From CAILUG01 sp903844415 (GTDB lineage Bacteria > Pseudomonadota > Gammaproteobacteria > Pseudomonadales > Pseudohongiellaceae), in contig CANJTS010000008.1 of assembly GCA_947477655.1 (NCBI GenBank), positions 92,706 to 156,705 on the forward strand: DNA of 64,000 bases. Reading direction: 5' to 3'. How positions within the stretch are numbered: the first letter of the stretch is position 1; every line of letters starts with the position of its first letter. Position numbers and translations under genes: made by a program. Below are positions 18,901-27,159 of this stretch, one piece after another. A model generated the notes under the pieces. That model did not search any database. It was not told where the DNA came from and saw nothing but the letters and a program-made list of their open reading frames with translations.

Positions 18901-19051
18901 CTGGAATGTAGAGTCAGAATTACTTGGCTTCTGGTCGGCGTCCTTCAATGTCACCAATGTGTTCAACCGGGGTGCGATACAACGCGGCAGCACCACTTCG
19001 GGAGACGAAGTTGGGCGGCGCTATTCGTTGGGGTTCGAAACTTCTTTTTAA
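15905..19051 (+). CDS. TonB-dependent outer-membrane receptor
   Basis: The ATG at 15905 follows AAAGGGGG at a good distance and gives 1048 residues with signal peptide (SSALTAVIASITASTVMAA). Upstream in-frame starts are rejected. After cleavage comes the TonB box LEEITVTGSRI, then a plug domain (RTLVLLDGMRVVPSDSR, DIVTGGASAAYGSGALTGVTNFVI) and a long 22-strand barrel ending in SLGFETSF with terminal Phe. It belongs to the large SusC-unlike TonB receptor group abundant in sphingomonads and marine gammaproteobacteria that import siderophores, sugars or aromatics. The ligand is unknown. DUF6152-type exported proteins follow. Confidence 0.92.
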   Translation: MYATRNKKIKVGRVFPSSALTAVIASITASTVMAAQLEEITVTGSRIQRDVGFESAAPITALLSAELTLFEPGLGVSQQLANLPQFFNNVSSDDIAGRVGGDVGQSQLNMRGMGGERTLVLLDGMRVVPSDSRSSVSVDYLPSPLIQRTDIVTGGASAAYGSGALTGVTNFVINRQFTGLKITARGGINEFNGDGQNTRFTAAWGRDFLEGDRLHLVGSLEIRNNREFRRARPDAFELDWDKFSGYVTNPAWVAWRAATPASVLASAAPVPLRLSAQGITSTSWTATGLIRQAGFSLDRYSFTEAGTGVQPFQTQNCDLVSLPSASGSQSNMACNDSSYQYQLFRKGRYIEDRVRLGVALQTGFLGADFQLTDTTKLWGHVLYGRTMNSSPPTQTGQHEGISYETVFSGNPYLPAVVQQAMTTEKRTSIRVDQNGFSDIPWGFQERPVVTNYMYSVTGGFDTQLWGDWNMKGSLTSGYANKHSVLNNWERNDRFFMAHDAVKDPETGNIVCRIQTIARDFQRKGRNLEAELNAWAQKNTSVYPTEGLNPYEKAIPLKYPFAVDSIDGTIKDCVPVNMFGKGNQSEAAMRYIFSGRNKTANSTQKQDFAEIVANGTVYENWGPGAISGAIGANYRKESISQIVLDPDIDTLGPPYNVTLPDGTVVMRGIPPQIQTGSANLHRFSSQPSYGGGFDVTEMFAETIVPLFDSVDGPQYAELNLAARHADYSRAGKVWVWKAGLSFQVLEDLRLRGTYSHDMREGSFRELFTQQGGGGTPTDPEPTKETPTGPAVTNRSYLISSLAGGNPDIAPEQADTTAMGFVYQPSFIDGLQLSLDRYVVKLDPSIVQYTVQQIVDQCFQSKIYCDRIDRDPVTNQIGMIRNLFVNSDKARVSGWDTEISYRMEPDFLANQAESMNLRLVGGLMDENSITPKGGITIERAGQSDMPKEMVTIMGAYNFGDYGVNLVQTWAGKSKRNNTWVEGVDVDSNNVPSWHNTNLGFSWNVESELLGFWSASFNVTNVFNRGAIQRGSTTSGDEVGRRYSLGFETSF

Positions 19052-19244
19052 GCAACCTTGATATTTTTATATCCACAGTATGAAAGGAGGCCAAGGATGG
19101 CTCTCTTCCATCCCCTTAATATGCTTGAGTAATACAGGACGTGGAATGATTCGAGTTAATGTGCCTGCCCATAAAGAACACATGTCACCGCCGACCATGT
19201 GTTAACCAGGGCTGTACATTCTTTTTAAACAACCGGGAGTTGTT

Positions 19245-20378
19245 ATGAAAAAGCAATATATACAATGCCGCCTTATTACAGTAACGGCAGTTCTGGCAGC
19301 GTTTTACGCGCCCTACGTTTTGGCACATCATCCCGTATCAGCCAAGTTCGACACGACACAGTCGGTAACACTCACCGGTCGCGTGACGGAAGTCGACTGG
19401 GCCAATCCCCACACCCACATTTTCATGAGCGTGGAAGACAAATCCGGCGCCGTCAAGAACTGGGCAATCGAACTGGAAAGTCCTATCGAACTCGAGTGGG
19501 GCGGTTGGCGACCAGACACACTTGCCATAGGCGCTGTGATCACGGTTGAAGGGCCATTAGCCCGCAATGGCACTGGGCAGATCTGGGCCAACAGCATCAT
19601 CAAGGAAGACGGCAACAGCGTGTTCGATCTGCCCGATAACATTCTTGAATCGCAATTGGGATCTCGCGTGGAAGGTCCCGCGCCGCGCTGGCCCGACGGT
19701 CATCCCCGGCTTGGTTCAGAACCTGGGCAAAGCGGCTATTGGTCCGTGCCGAGCCAACATTCGCTTGTGGAAAGCGGGGTGAGTGTGGCGATGGACAAGC
19801 ATGGCATCCTCGCCAATATCGAAGATGCTGCAAGTGTTGCTCCTTTCCAAGACTGGGCACGCGATCTTTACGTTATACGCCAGCAGAATTTCATGAAAGA
19901 TGATCCTCTGTTTCTTTACTGCATCCCACCCGGTGGACCACGCATGTTCCAGGTTCCGTACGGTGTGCAGTTTCTCGAGCAGCCCATCCATCAGCGCGTC
20001 ACCGTGCTAATGGGCGGTGGCAACAGTAACTGGCGTTTGATCCACCTGGATGGCCGCGAGCAGATAGGCCAGGTGACTGGCAACGACAACAATCCGCTTT
20101 TTTTTGGCCGTGGCCTAGGTCGTTGGGAAGGAGACAGCTTTGTGGTGGACAGCAACGGCTTCAACGAAAGCTTTTGGTTTTCCAACGGTGGCCTACCACA
20201 TACCAGTCAGTTGCACTTGATAGAACGCTTCACACGTGTTGACCTCAACACGCTGCAGTACGAAGTGACAATTGATGATCCCGGGGCCTACACCCGCGAA
20301 TGGAAAAGTGCATGGACATTACTCTGGGTGGCGAACAAAGACCTGCCGGATCATTATTGCCAGGATAACCGCCCCTGA
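19245..20378 (+). CDS. Exported DUF6152-family protein with extra C-terminal domain
   Basis: A 377-residue secreted protein; GGGAG lies before the ATG and the signal peptide ends at VLAHH. Residues 25-125 match DUF6152 (AHHPVSAKFDTTQSVTLTGRVTEVDWANPHTHIFM, ending VEGPLARNGTGQIWA). A second region (about 215-370) with MFQVPYGVQF, GREQIG, GRWEGDSFVVDSNGFNE and LIERFTRVDLNTLQYEVTIDDPGAYT is shared with the next protein. Function is not established; such proteins accompany TonB receptors and catabolic genes. It is co-oriented with the receptor upstream and the lipoprotein downstream. Confidence 0.8.
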   Translation: MKKQYIQCRLITVTAVLAAFYAPYVLAHHPVSAKFDTTQSVTLTGRVTEVDWANPHTHIFMSVEDKSGAVKNWAIELESPIELEWGGWRPDTLAIGAVITVEGPLARNGTGQIWANSIIKEDGNSVFDLPDNILESQLGSRVEGPAPRWPDGHPRLGSEPGQSGYWSVPSQHSLVESGVSVAMDKHGILANIEDAASVAPFQDWARDLYVIRQQNFMKDDPLFLYCIPPGGPRMFQVPYGVQFLEQPIHQRVTVLMGGGNSNWRLIHLDGREQIGQVTGNDNNPLFFGRGLGRWEGDSFVVDSNGFNESFWFSNGGLPHTSQLHLIERFTRVDLNTLQYEVTIDDPGAYTREWKSAWTLLWVANKDLPDHYCQDNRP

Positions 20379-20395
20379 TTCACGCTGACCCTACT

Positions 20396-21280
20396 ATGAG
20401 TGAACATCCAATGAAAAACACATTCAAGCGCAATTCTGGAATTTTTATGCTGGCACCGTTACTCGCGGTGCTGGGCGCGTGTTCGCAGTCTGATGAAAGC
20501 ATAACCGAGCAAACTAAATCCGCTGTAACACAAACTACAACTGTAACTGCCGATGGTCCGCCACGCCTTGAAGACGGCAGTGTAAACCTCGGACCGCCTC
20601 CGGGCTCGATGGGCTTCTGGACCGCGAACAACGGTAGGCTCGTCAATGATCCCAATAATTACGAGGCTGCCCGCAGGGAAATGAATTCGCGCGTTAACAT
20701 CGAGGATGCACCGCTGCAACCCTGGACACTCGCGCTCACTAACTATCGGCAAGACACATTTATCGCGAGTGAGCCCTACACCCGTTGCAAGCCAGCAGGT
20801 GGTCCGCGCCAGATCATGTCGCCTTATGGTTTTGAGATCGTGCAGATGCCAGAGATGGAGCGTGTCTACATACTTACTGTATCCAATGCGATGAGCTACC
20901 GCACAATTTACATGGACGGCCGCGAGCATCCGGCTGAGATTCTCCGTCCCACCTACCTGGGCCACTCCATTGGTCACTGGGAAGGCGACACGTTGGTCAT
21001 CGATACAGTTGGCTTTAGCGAACGCTCATGGACAAACCGCGACGGTTTACCCACTACAGACAAGCTTCACCTCACCGAACGTTTGACACGCAGCAGCCTT
21101 AACGACATGGACTACACCTTTACCATAGATGATCCGGGTGCTTACACCGCGCCATGGACGAGCGGTTTCGGCGTGGAATGGAACGCCGACCAAGAAGTGT
21201 TCGAGTACATGTGCCAAGAAAACAACATTTCGCCAGCGGCGATGGTGGGAGAGGGAAGGTTGAGTATTATCGTGCCGTAG
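20396..21280 (+). CDS. Lipoprotein related to the C-terminal domain of the preceding DUF6152 protein
   Basis: A 294-residue protein (289 from the ATG at 20411, equally possible) with a lipoprotein signal ending AVLGAC, so probably outer-membrane or periplasm-facing. The body (residues 50-290) repeats the second domain of the neighbouring protein: RCKPAGGPRQIMSPYGFEIV, GREHPAEI, GHWEGDTLVIDTVGFSERSW, LTERLTRSSLNDMDYTFTIDDPGAYT. This is a duplicated domain of unknown function. It starts 18 bp after the previous stop and is likely one operon with it. Confidence 0.8.
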   Translation: MSEHPMKNTFKRNSGIFMLAPLLAVLGACSQSDESITEQTKSAVTQTTTVTADGPPRLEDGSVNLGPPPGSMGFWTANNGRLVNDPNNYEAARREMNSRVNIEDAPLQPWTLALTNYRQDTFIASEPYTRCKPAGGPRQIMSPYGFEIVQMPEMERVYILTVSNAMSYRTIYMDGREHPAEILRPTYLGHSIGHWEGDTLVIDTVGFSERSWTNRDGLPTTDKLHLTERLTRSSLNDMDYTFTIDDPGAYTAPWTSGFGVEWNADQEVFEYMCQENNISPAAMVGEGRLSIIVP

Positions 21281-21326
21281 GATGGATGCTTAATTAGTAT
21301 CAGCAGATGTGCCCGGGCTGTCTTAG

Positions 21327-21378
21327 CTTAAGAGTTTGGCTTAAGAATTTGGCTTAGGCATTTGTCTTAAGAGTTTCG
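21327..21378 (+). repeat. Four tandem copies of a 13-bp unit
   Basis: CTTAAGAGTTTGG, CTTAAGAATTTGG, CTTAGGCATTTGT and CTTAAGAGTTTCG lie head to tail between convergent genes. Period 13 is not a codon multiple and the region is non-coding. No function is evident. Confidence 0.75.
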
Positions 21379-21455
21379 CGGATCATCACTGACACCAAAA
21401 TAGGCACACACCAGATCTCCGCCCGTCTTCAAAATAAGGAGAGCAACTAACCACA

Positions 21456-23522
21456 TTATTTCGCCAATAGTTCTGTTGTTAGATAAGTAGCAACATCATG
21501 TGCCTGTTCCGGAGTAAGTACCGAGCGGAAATTGGGCATGGCATTGCGACCGGTGCCGAGCATGTTCATGATGTCTTGCATGGTTAACAACTCGGTTAAT
21601 TGCGCGCCACCCCCATGCCCCCCTTCACCCGTTTCACCGTGGCAATACACACAAGATTGTTGGTAAATAGTTAAACCAACAGCAACATCAGCCACCCGAC
21701 CTTCCGGTATAGTAATTGCCGTAGCTGCACCACCTGCAGTCGGGGCTGCAGCAGGTACTTCGTTCAGAATTCCTTTGAGTGAAAACAGCCACACACCATC
21801 GCCTTTCTGGCCGCCAAATAAACCGCCGCCGGCATAAGTAGTAATGTATTGTTCACCCTTATACATGAAGGTACTTACCGAAGAATTGATAGGTGCATCG
21901 GTACGAAATTCCCACACACGTTCACCATTGGTGGCATCAAGGGCAATCAAGCGACCATCATTGCGCCCCATAAACACCAGTCCTCCTGCGGTAACCAAAG
22001 AGCCGCTACGACAGCCATCATTGAATTGTTTTTGCCAAACGACTTTATTTGTTTTCAGATCGAGCGCCGAATAAATACCACGTCTGATTAGTCCTGCTCC
22101 CACATAAGCACCACCCAAAAATTGGCCTTCGAAAGTGGGATCTTCATATTGGGAGGCATCGGCTCGCGCTGCATTGGCGGTATCGGTGGCACAGATATAC
22201 ATAGTCTGAGTGGTGGGATCGTAGGCGCTTGGTGGCCAGTTAACCCCTGCCAGCGGAGTGAAAACGACGGGTTTGTCAAAAAAGGGCGTAAATATCCGAC
22301 CCTGATTTACCAGTTCATAATTTTCAGGTGCATAAGCCACATCAAGCGGTATCAGAGAATCTCCCACGGGGTAGGGCTGGGTTGCCGCAGTTGCCTGCCG
22401 TGGTTCTTGCAGCACAGCTTTTTCGTCAATGCCCAGCAGAGGTGCACCGGTTAGCCGGTCAAGAATATAAACCCAGCCAGTCTTGCCGGCCTGGGCCAGC
22501 CCTTTGCGCATTACGCCGTTGTATTCGGCTTCAAACAGAATGATTGGGTTGGGCGCATCGTAGTCCCAGATATCGTGATGCACTTCTTGAAAATGCCAGC
22601 GGTATTCCCCCGTGTGTACATCAAGTGCAACGATGGAGGCAGTGAACAAGTTGTCGCCGGGACGAACAGCACCCCCTAAAACCGGACCCGCATTGCCAGT
22701 AGAAAAATAAATCAGACCTGCCTGTGCATCGATTGCTGGTGTATGCCAGATGGGCGCACCGCCAAACTGCCACACATCGTTGTCAGCGGGCCAAGTGTCA
22801 TGGCCGAATTCGCCGGGGCCTGGAATAGTATAAAAAGTCCAAATTTCGCTACCGTCTTTGGCGTTGTAAGCTTTGATACGGCCACGTGTTCCCAAATCAC
22901 CACCAGCGTAGCCGGTAATCACCATGCCTTCGTAATAAAGCGGGGCAGCTGTCAGGCTGTAACCCACCTTGGGGTCACCGCCTTGAATCGACCAGACAAT
23001 TTCGCCGGTCTTTTGATCAAGTGCAATTAATTTGGCATCTAGTTGTCCGACAAAAATTTTTCCATCACCAATGCCAAGACCACGACTTACCCAGCCACAA
23101 CATACAAACGCATCATCGGGCAGCAAATTGGAATGGTAAGACCACAATATTTTTCCGCTTTCTACACTGATGGCAAAAACATCGTTTTGCCCAGTAATAA
23201 TGTAGATCACGCCGTCGTAGACCAGCGGTTGCGCCTGGTTGTTATGCCGGAATTCCAAAGCAGAATTCAAGCCTGTGCGCCACACACCTTTTAAATTAGC
23301 GACATTGTCTTTATTGATTAGGGTCAGAGGGGAATAACGTTGATTGGACAGCGAGCCGCCGTTGGTGATCCAGCCATCGTCTTGTGGGTTGGACAATTGC
23401 TCAATGGAAAAGGCTGGCGCTGGTGTAATAGCTTCGGCAGCCAACGTGGCAGTGCAAAAAACAGACGAACACACAGCAACAAGAGTTAGTCGGAGTGCGT
23501 AATAATAAGTAAATGAAAACAT
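21456..23522 (-). CDS. PQQ-dependent alcohol dehydrogenase with C-terminal cytochrome c (quinohemoprotein)
   Basis: A 688-residue periplasmic quinohemoprotein; the ATG at 23522 has AAAGGA 7 bases upstream, and an upstream in-frame ATG lacks a signal peptide. It carries the vicinal Cys-Cys disulfide (FVCCGWVSRGLG) that contacts PQQ, propeller segments such as VWQFGGAPIWHTPAID and WHFQEVHHDIWDYDAPNPI, and a fused heme domain with CVYCHGETGEGGHGGG near residue 620 plus the MPNF methionine ligand. It oxidises alcohols and passes electrons through the heme. Divergent from the GlcD-type gene. Confidence 0.9.
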   Translation of the reverse strand: MFSFTYYYALRLTLVAVCSSVFCTATLAAEAITPAPAFSIEQLSNPQDDGWITNGGSLSNQRYSPLTLINKDNVANLKGVWRTGLNSALEFRHNNQAQPLVYDGVIYIITGQNDVFAISVESGKILWSYHSNLLPDDAFVCCGWVSRGLGIGDGKIFVGQLDAKLIALDQKTGEIVWSIQGGDPKVGYSLTAAPLYYEGMVITGYAGGDLGTRGRIKAYNAKDGSEIWTFYTIPGPGEFGHDTWPADNDVWQFGGAPIWHTPAIDAQAGLIYFSTGNAGPVLGGAVRPGDNLFTASIVALDVHTGEYRWHFQEVHHDIWDYDAPNPIILFEAEYNGVMRKGLAQAGKTGWVYILDRLTGAPLLGIDEKAVLQEPRQATAATQPYPVGDSLIPLDVAYAPENYELVNQGRIFTPFFDKPVVFTPLAGVNWPPSAYDPTTQTMYICATDTANAARADASQYEDPTFEGQFLGGAYVGAGLIRRGIYSALDLKTNKVVWQKQFNDGCRSGSLVTAGGLVFMGRNDGRLIALDATNGERVWEFRTDAPINSSVSTFMYKGEQYITTYAGGGLFGGQKGDGVWLFSLKGILNEVPAAAPTAGGAATAITIPEGRVADVAVGLTIYQQSCVYCHGETGEGGHGGGAQLTELLTMQDIMNMLGTGRNAMPNFRSVLTPEQAHDVATYLTTELLAK

Positions 23523-23800
23523 GGGTGTTTCCTTTAAGAACATAAAGACAGATACAAGGCGGTTACGGGGCATCGTGATTATAGCCAAATAATTAGGCAG
23601 AACACGCAGTCTTGTTATGAATTCCACGGACTATTTAACAATGGATTTGCACATAATTAGTTAGACAATAATGGTTACACAGACCCTTTTTACAGAACAA
23701 ATATTTCAATCTATTTGTGGGGTTATTCGCGATAATTTTGACAAACATCTTGTGTTAATCTCACCATATTGAGTATTAACGCTTCGATCAGGAAAGCTTC

Positions 23801-25177
23801 ATGTATCAACTTATCAAAGACTTAAATTCGGTGCTTTCATCACCCGTGTTAACTGGCGCTGATATCAGTACTCGATATCAGCATGATTGGTCGGCCGAAG
23901 AACCGGGGATACCAGTCGCAGTCGCACGACCGGTGTCGACCGCAGAGGTTTCTGCCATTCTCAAAATATGTAGCGAGTTAGGACAGAGTGTCGTTGTGCA
24001 AGGTGGGCTAAGCGGCTTGTGTGGTGGTGGTAATCCACGTACACAGGAGTTGGCCATTTCGTTGGAGCGGCTAGTGGGCATTGAAGAAATCGATAGCGGT
24101 GCGATGACTATGACAGTTAAAGCAGGTACACCTTTGCAAGTGATTCAGGAAGCAGCAGCAGCGGCAGGTTTCGTGTTTCCACTCGATCTTGGTGCGCGTG
24201 GCACTTGTCTTATCGGTGGCAATATTGCCACCAATGCCGGCGGCAATCAGGTATTACGTTTTGGTATGACCCGTAACTTGGTGCTGGGTTTGGAAACCGT
24301 GTTGGCCGATGGCACGGTAATTTCTTCTATGAATAAGATGCTCAAAAATAATGCTGCATACGACCTGAAACATTTGTTTATTGGTTCAGAAGGCACATTG
24401 GGTGTGATCACACGTGCGGTATTGCGTTTGTTTCCCAAAGCTAAAAGTCGCTGCAGTGCTTTGTTAGCGCTTGCTGATTTCGAATCGGTGATCAAACTAA
24501 TGCACATACTGTCGCGTGATTTTGGCGGCGGTATGAGCACCTTTGAAGTGATGTGGCACAGTTATTACCACTTTATTACCGACAATGTGCCCAATATAAC
24601 TTCACCGTTTGCCGTACGACATGCACTGTATGTATTAACTGAACTGGAAGGCGCCGACTCTGAACGTGATCAGGTTGTGTTTGAAAGTGCGCTAACTGCT
24701 GCTATCGAATCGGGACTGGTAGTGGATGCTGTGCTGGCTTCTTCAGAGCGAGAGAGGGACGGTTTCTGGAAACTTCGTGATGGTGTTGCCGAAATTGGCG
24801 CCTTGATTAAAAGTGGCGCCAATTTCGATGTCAGTGTGCCTATTTCACTGATGCAGCCATTTTTACAAGCAATTGAGAATGAACTGACGCGAGTAATACC
24901 TGCTTGCAAGTTGTTGGTGTTTGGCCATATTGCCGACTCCAACCTGCATTTTATCTGTTACACCGGCGATAAGGCGGATGTTAAAACCATCTACGATATC
25001 GTGTATCGCAACGTGGGTGAGTTTCAAGGATCGGTTTCGGCAGAACACGGTATAGGTGTGCAGAAACTCAGCTATCTGCCTTACTCACGCTCGCCGGAAG
25101 AAATTGCATTAATGCGCACTTTAAAACTGGCTTTGGATCCGCAAGGAATTCTAAACCGGGGGCGCGTTATTCCTTGA
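23801..25177 (+). CDS. GlcD/D-lactate dehydrogenase-type FAD-binding oxidase
   Basis: A 458-residue flavoenzyme of the VAO/PCMH fold oxidising 2-hydroxy acids (glycolate, D-lactate, 2-hydroxyglutarate). The FAD domain shows PVAVARPVSTAEVSAILK, VVVQGGLSGLCGGG and CLIGGNIATNAGGNQVLRFGMTR; the C-terminal domain shows HIADSNLHF and SAEHGIGVQKL, with metal/substrate histidines. AGGAAAGC lies just before the ATG. The specific substrate cannot be told. It ends 8 bp before the convergent cytochrome gene. Confidence 0.88.
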   Translation: MYQLIKDLNSVLSSPVLTGADISTRYQHDWSAEEPGIPVAVARPVSTAEVSAILKICSELGQSVVVQGGLSGLCGGGNPRTQELAISLERLVGIEEIDSGAMTMTVKAGTPLQVIQEAAAAAGFVFPLDLGARGTCLIGGNIATNAGGNQVLRFGMTRNLVLGLETVLADGTVISSMNKMLKNNAAYDLKHLFIGSEGTLGVITRAVLRLFPKAKSRCSALLALADFESVIKLMHILSRDFGGGMSTFEVMWHSYYHFITDNVPNITSPFAVRHALYVLTELEGADSERDQVVFESALTAAIESGLVVDAVLASSERERDGFWKLRDGVAEIGALIKSGANFDVSVPISLMQPFLQAIENELTRVIPACKLLVFGHIADSNLHFICYTGDKADVKTIYDIVYRNVGEFQGSVSAEHGIGVQKLSYLPYSRSPEEIALMRTLKLALDPQGILNRGRVIP

Positions 25178-25185
25178 CTGGATTT

Positions 25186-25623
25186 CTACCAGGGCAACAG
25201 CACTGCATTGTTGACAAGGATGTCAGTGGACAATGCAGTTTCTCCCGCCAAAATTTCATTACGCGAAAGAAGGTAGGCCAATAAATCCGAATATTGTGCG
25301 GGCGAGAGTGACATCACATTGTCCGGTGGCATTTTTTCGTAAATAAATTGTTGTAACTCTCCCACACTTTTACCTTTCCATTTGTCCCGAAAAAAACTGC
25401 CGCGTAATGGTGTGCCAAACTGGCCATTCACCAGCGTGGAGCCGTGGCAGATCTGGCATACTTCCTTGTAATGGGTCTTGCCGCTTTCTATCTGCATTGT
25501 GGAGATGGTAATGGCATTTTGAGCCAGGGCATTTACTGTGAAGAGCGAAAAGCATAGGCACATCAACACATTAACCAGAGAGCTCGAAAAGCTTGGAAGG
25601 GATTTAGAGTTTTTTAATTTCAT
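25186..25623 (-). CDS. Small periplasmic cytochrome c
   Basis: Starting at the ATG at 25623 (upstream extension is inside the MATE gene), 145 residues with signal peptide SSSLVNVLMCLCFSLFTVNALAQ. One heme site CQICHG (about residues 56-61) and the distal MPPDNV methionine are visible, as in class I cytochromes. It may accept electrons from the PQQ or flavin dehydrogenases nearby; this is inferred from position. The gene follows the MATE gene by 5 bp on the same strand. Confidence 0.82.
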   Translation of the reverse strand: MKLKNSKSLPSFSSSLVNVLMCLCFSLFTVNALAQNAITISTMQIESGKTHYKEVCQICHGSTLVNGQFGTPLRGSFFRDKWKGKSVGELQQFIYEKMPPDNVMSLSPAQYSDLLAYLLSRNEILAGETALSTDILVNNAVLLPW

Positions 25624-25628
25624 ATTAC

Positions 25629-27029
25629 CTATCTTTTTACGGGAACCGACTGGTCGTGCTGCAAGGTGTGGGTATAGCTGAATATCCAATGACGAATAAC
25701 TATACCTGCCAGCACATTGCCTAGTGCCGCACCCATAAACAAACCTTTAATACCTCCGAGCATATTCCCCAACAAGGCAAGCGGAACATAAAACACGAAA
25801 AACCGCAGCAAACTGGTCAGCAGGGCATTACGTGGCGCATGCATGGCATTAAAGGAGGAAGCACTCAGTACCACCATACCTTGAAACGCATAAGAAGCAG
25901 GCAGGATGCGCAATACCAGGGTAATAATGTTTTGCACTTCACTGTCGTTGGTAAATATTTGCGCTATCCAGGGTGCAGTAATCGCTACCAAAACATACAA
26001 AACCATTTGCAAGATAAGCACGAAGTTCAGTGACATACGCAAGCCTAGCTGAACTCTATCGTATAGCTTTGCACCATAATTTTGGCTGATAAAAGGCGGC
26101 ACACTCATCGACATGCCCAATACTACAATCATGATAAAAGCTTCTACCCTGCTGACCACGCCATAGGCAGCAACAGCATGTGACCCATATGTAGCCAGTG
26201 TTGCGGTAAGAATGGCCGTAGCAATTGGGGTGATCATGTTGGCCAGCGCGGCAGGGCCGGTAATGCTCAGTAACTTAAGCCAACTGCGGGTTAAGTGGTG
26301 CCACTGCGGTCTGATTAGACTCAACAACTTTTCTTTGCTGCACAGGAAATAACAAATAACCAAAATGGTTACGCCCCACGTAATGACAGTGGCCAGTGCA
26401 GCACCGCCAATGCCCATTGCAGGGATGGGGCCAAGACCAAAAATCAATAGTGGGTCGAGTAAGGCGTTTAAAACTGCGCTGGCCGACATTAATTTGCCGT
26501 GTAATTTGGCATTGCCACTGGCGCGTATTACGGCAGTGCCAGAAAACTGCATTAGTTGCAGTGGCATGCCCATAAACCAGATGCTCATATAAGCTTTGAT
26601 TAAGGGCATGTGCTCAGGGCCGGCGCCCAGTAACGGAAAAATATAATCGATGCTTGCGATACCTGGAATAATCAACAGCAGGCCAATCAAAAGCCCCATC
26701 GACAGGCTGGCAAAGGTCAATGCTTGTACTTGCTGGGAGTTTTTGCTGCCAATCGCTTGGCCAACCAAAGCAGAAGTGCCAATGCCCAACCCCACGCCAA
26801 AATAGGTGACAAGAATTACTACCGGAAATGTGAACCCTATTGCAGCCAGTTGATTAGTGCCGAGCAAGCTGACAAAAAAAGTGCCAGCCAAGTAATACAT
26901 GATAATGGCTATAGCACCGATAGTTGTCGGGACTGCAGTGCGGTAGAGAGTTTGTCCTACGGGGTCGAGGAGAAGATCGGGTTTGTTAGAAGGGCGTACT
27001 GCTGGTGATGTCAAAACTTGTTTCCACAA
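25629..27029 (-). CDS. MATE-family efflux transporter
   Basis: A 466-residue, 12-helix inner-membrane antiporter of the NorM/DinF type: LYRTAVPTTIGAIAIIMYYLAGTFFVSLLGTNQLAAIGF near the start and the internal duplicate ITGPAALANMITPIATAILTATLATYG. Such proteins export cationic drugs or metabolites with Na+ or H+. The start is uncertain: the frame offers a TTG at 27029 and no ATG before the first helix. The cytochrome gene follows within 5 bp. Confidence 0.88.
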   Translation of the reverse strand: MWKQVLTSPAVRPSNKPDLLLDPVGQTLYRTAVPTTIGAIAIIMYYLAGTFFVSLLGTNQLAAIGFTFPVVILVTYFGVGLGIGTSALVGQAIGSKNSQQVQALTFASLSMGLLIGLLLIIPGIASIDYIFPLLGAGPEHMPLIKAYMSIWFMGMPLQLMQFSGTAVIRASGNAKLHGKLMSASAVLNALLDPLLIFGLGPIPAMGIGGAALATVITWGVTILVICYFLCSKEKLLSLIRPQWHHLTRSWLKLLSITGPAALANMITPIATAILTATLATYGSHAVAAYGVVSRVEAFIMIVVLGMSMSVPPFISQNYGAKLYDRVQLGLRMSLNFVLILQMVLYVLVAITAPWIAQIFTNDSEVQNIITLVLRILPASYAFQGMVVLSASSFNAMHAPRNALLTSLLRFFVFYVPLALLGNMLGGIKGLFMGAALGNVLAGIVIRHWIFSYTHTLQHDQSVPVKR

Positions 27030-27159
27030 GAGTCATTAGGTCCGGATGACCGTGGCATTCTAGCAGAGTAATACCCGCTGACAACTACCACCAATAACTA
27101 CCACCCATAACTGACCGGGAAGATTGAAATGGGCAGTGTGCGCACCAACTTGCCTGTTA

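Noticed and set aside
20459..20977. 172-codon minus-strand ORF
   Set aside because: Antisense shadow of the lipoprotein gene at 20396-21280.
23738..23770. TTGACA at 23738 as a promoter for the GlcD-type gene
   Set aside because: No acceptable -10 hexamer lies 16-18 bp downstream.
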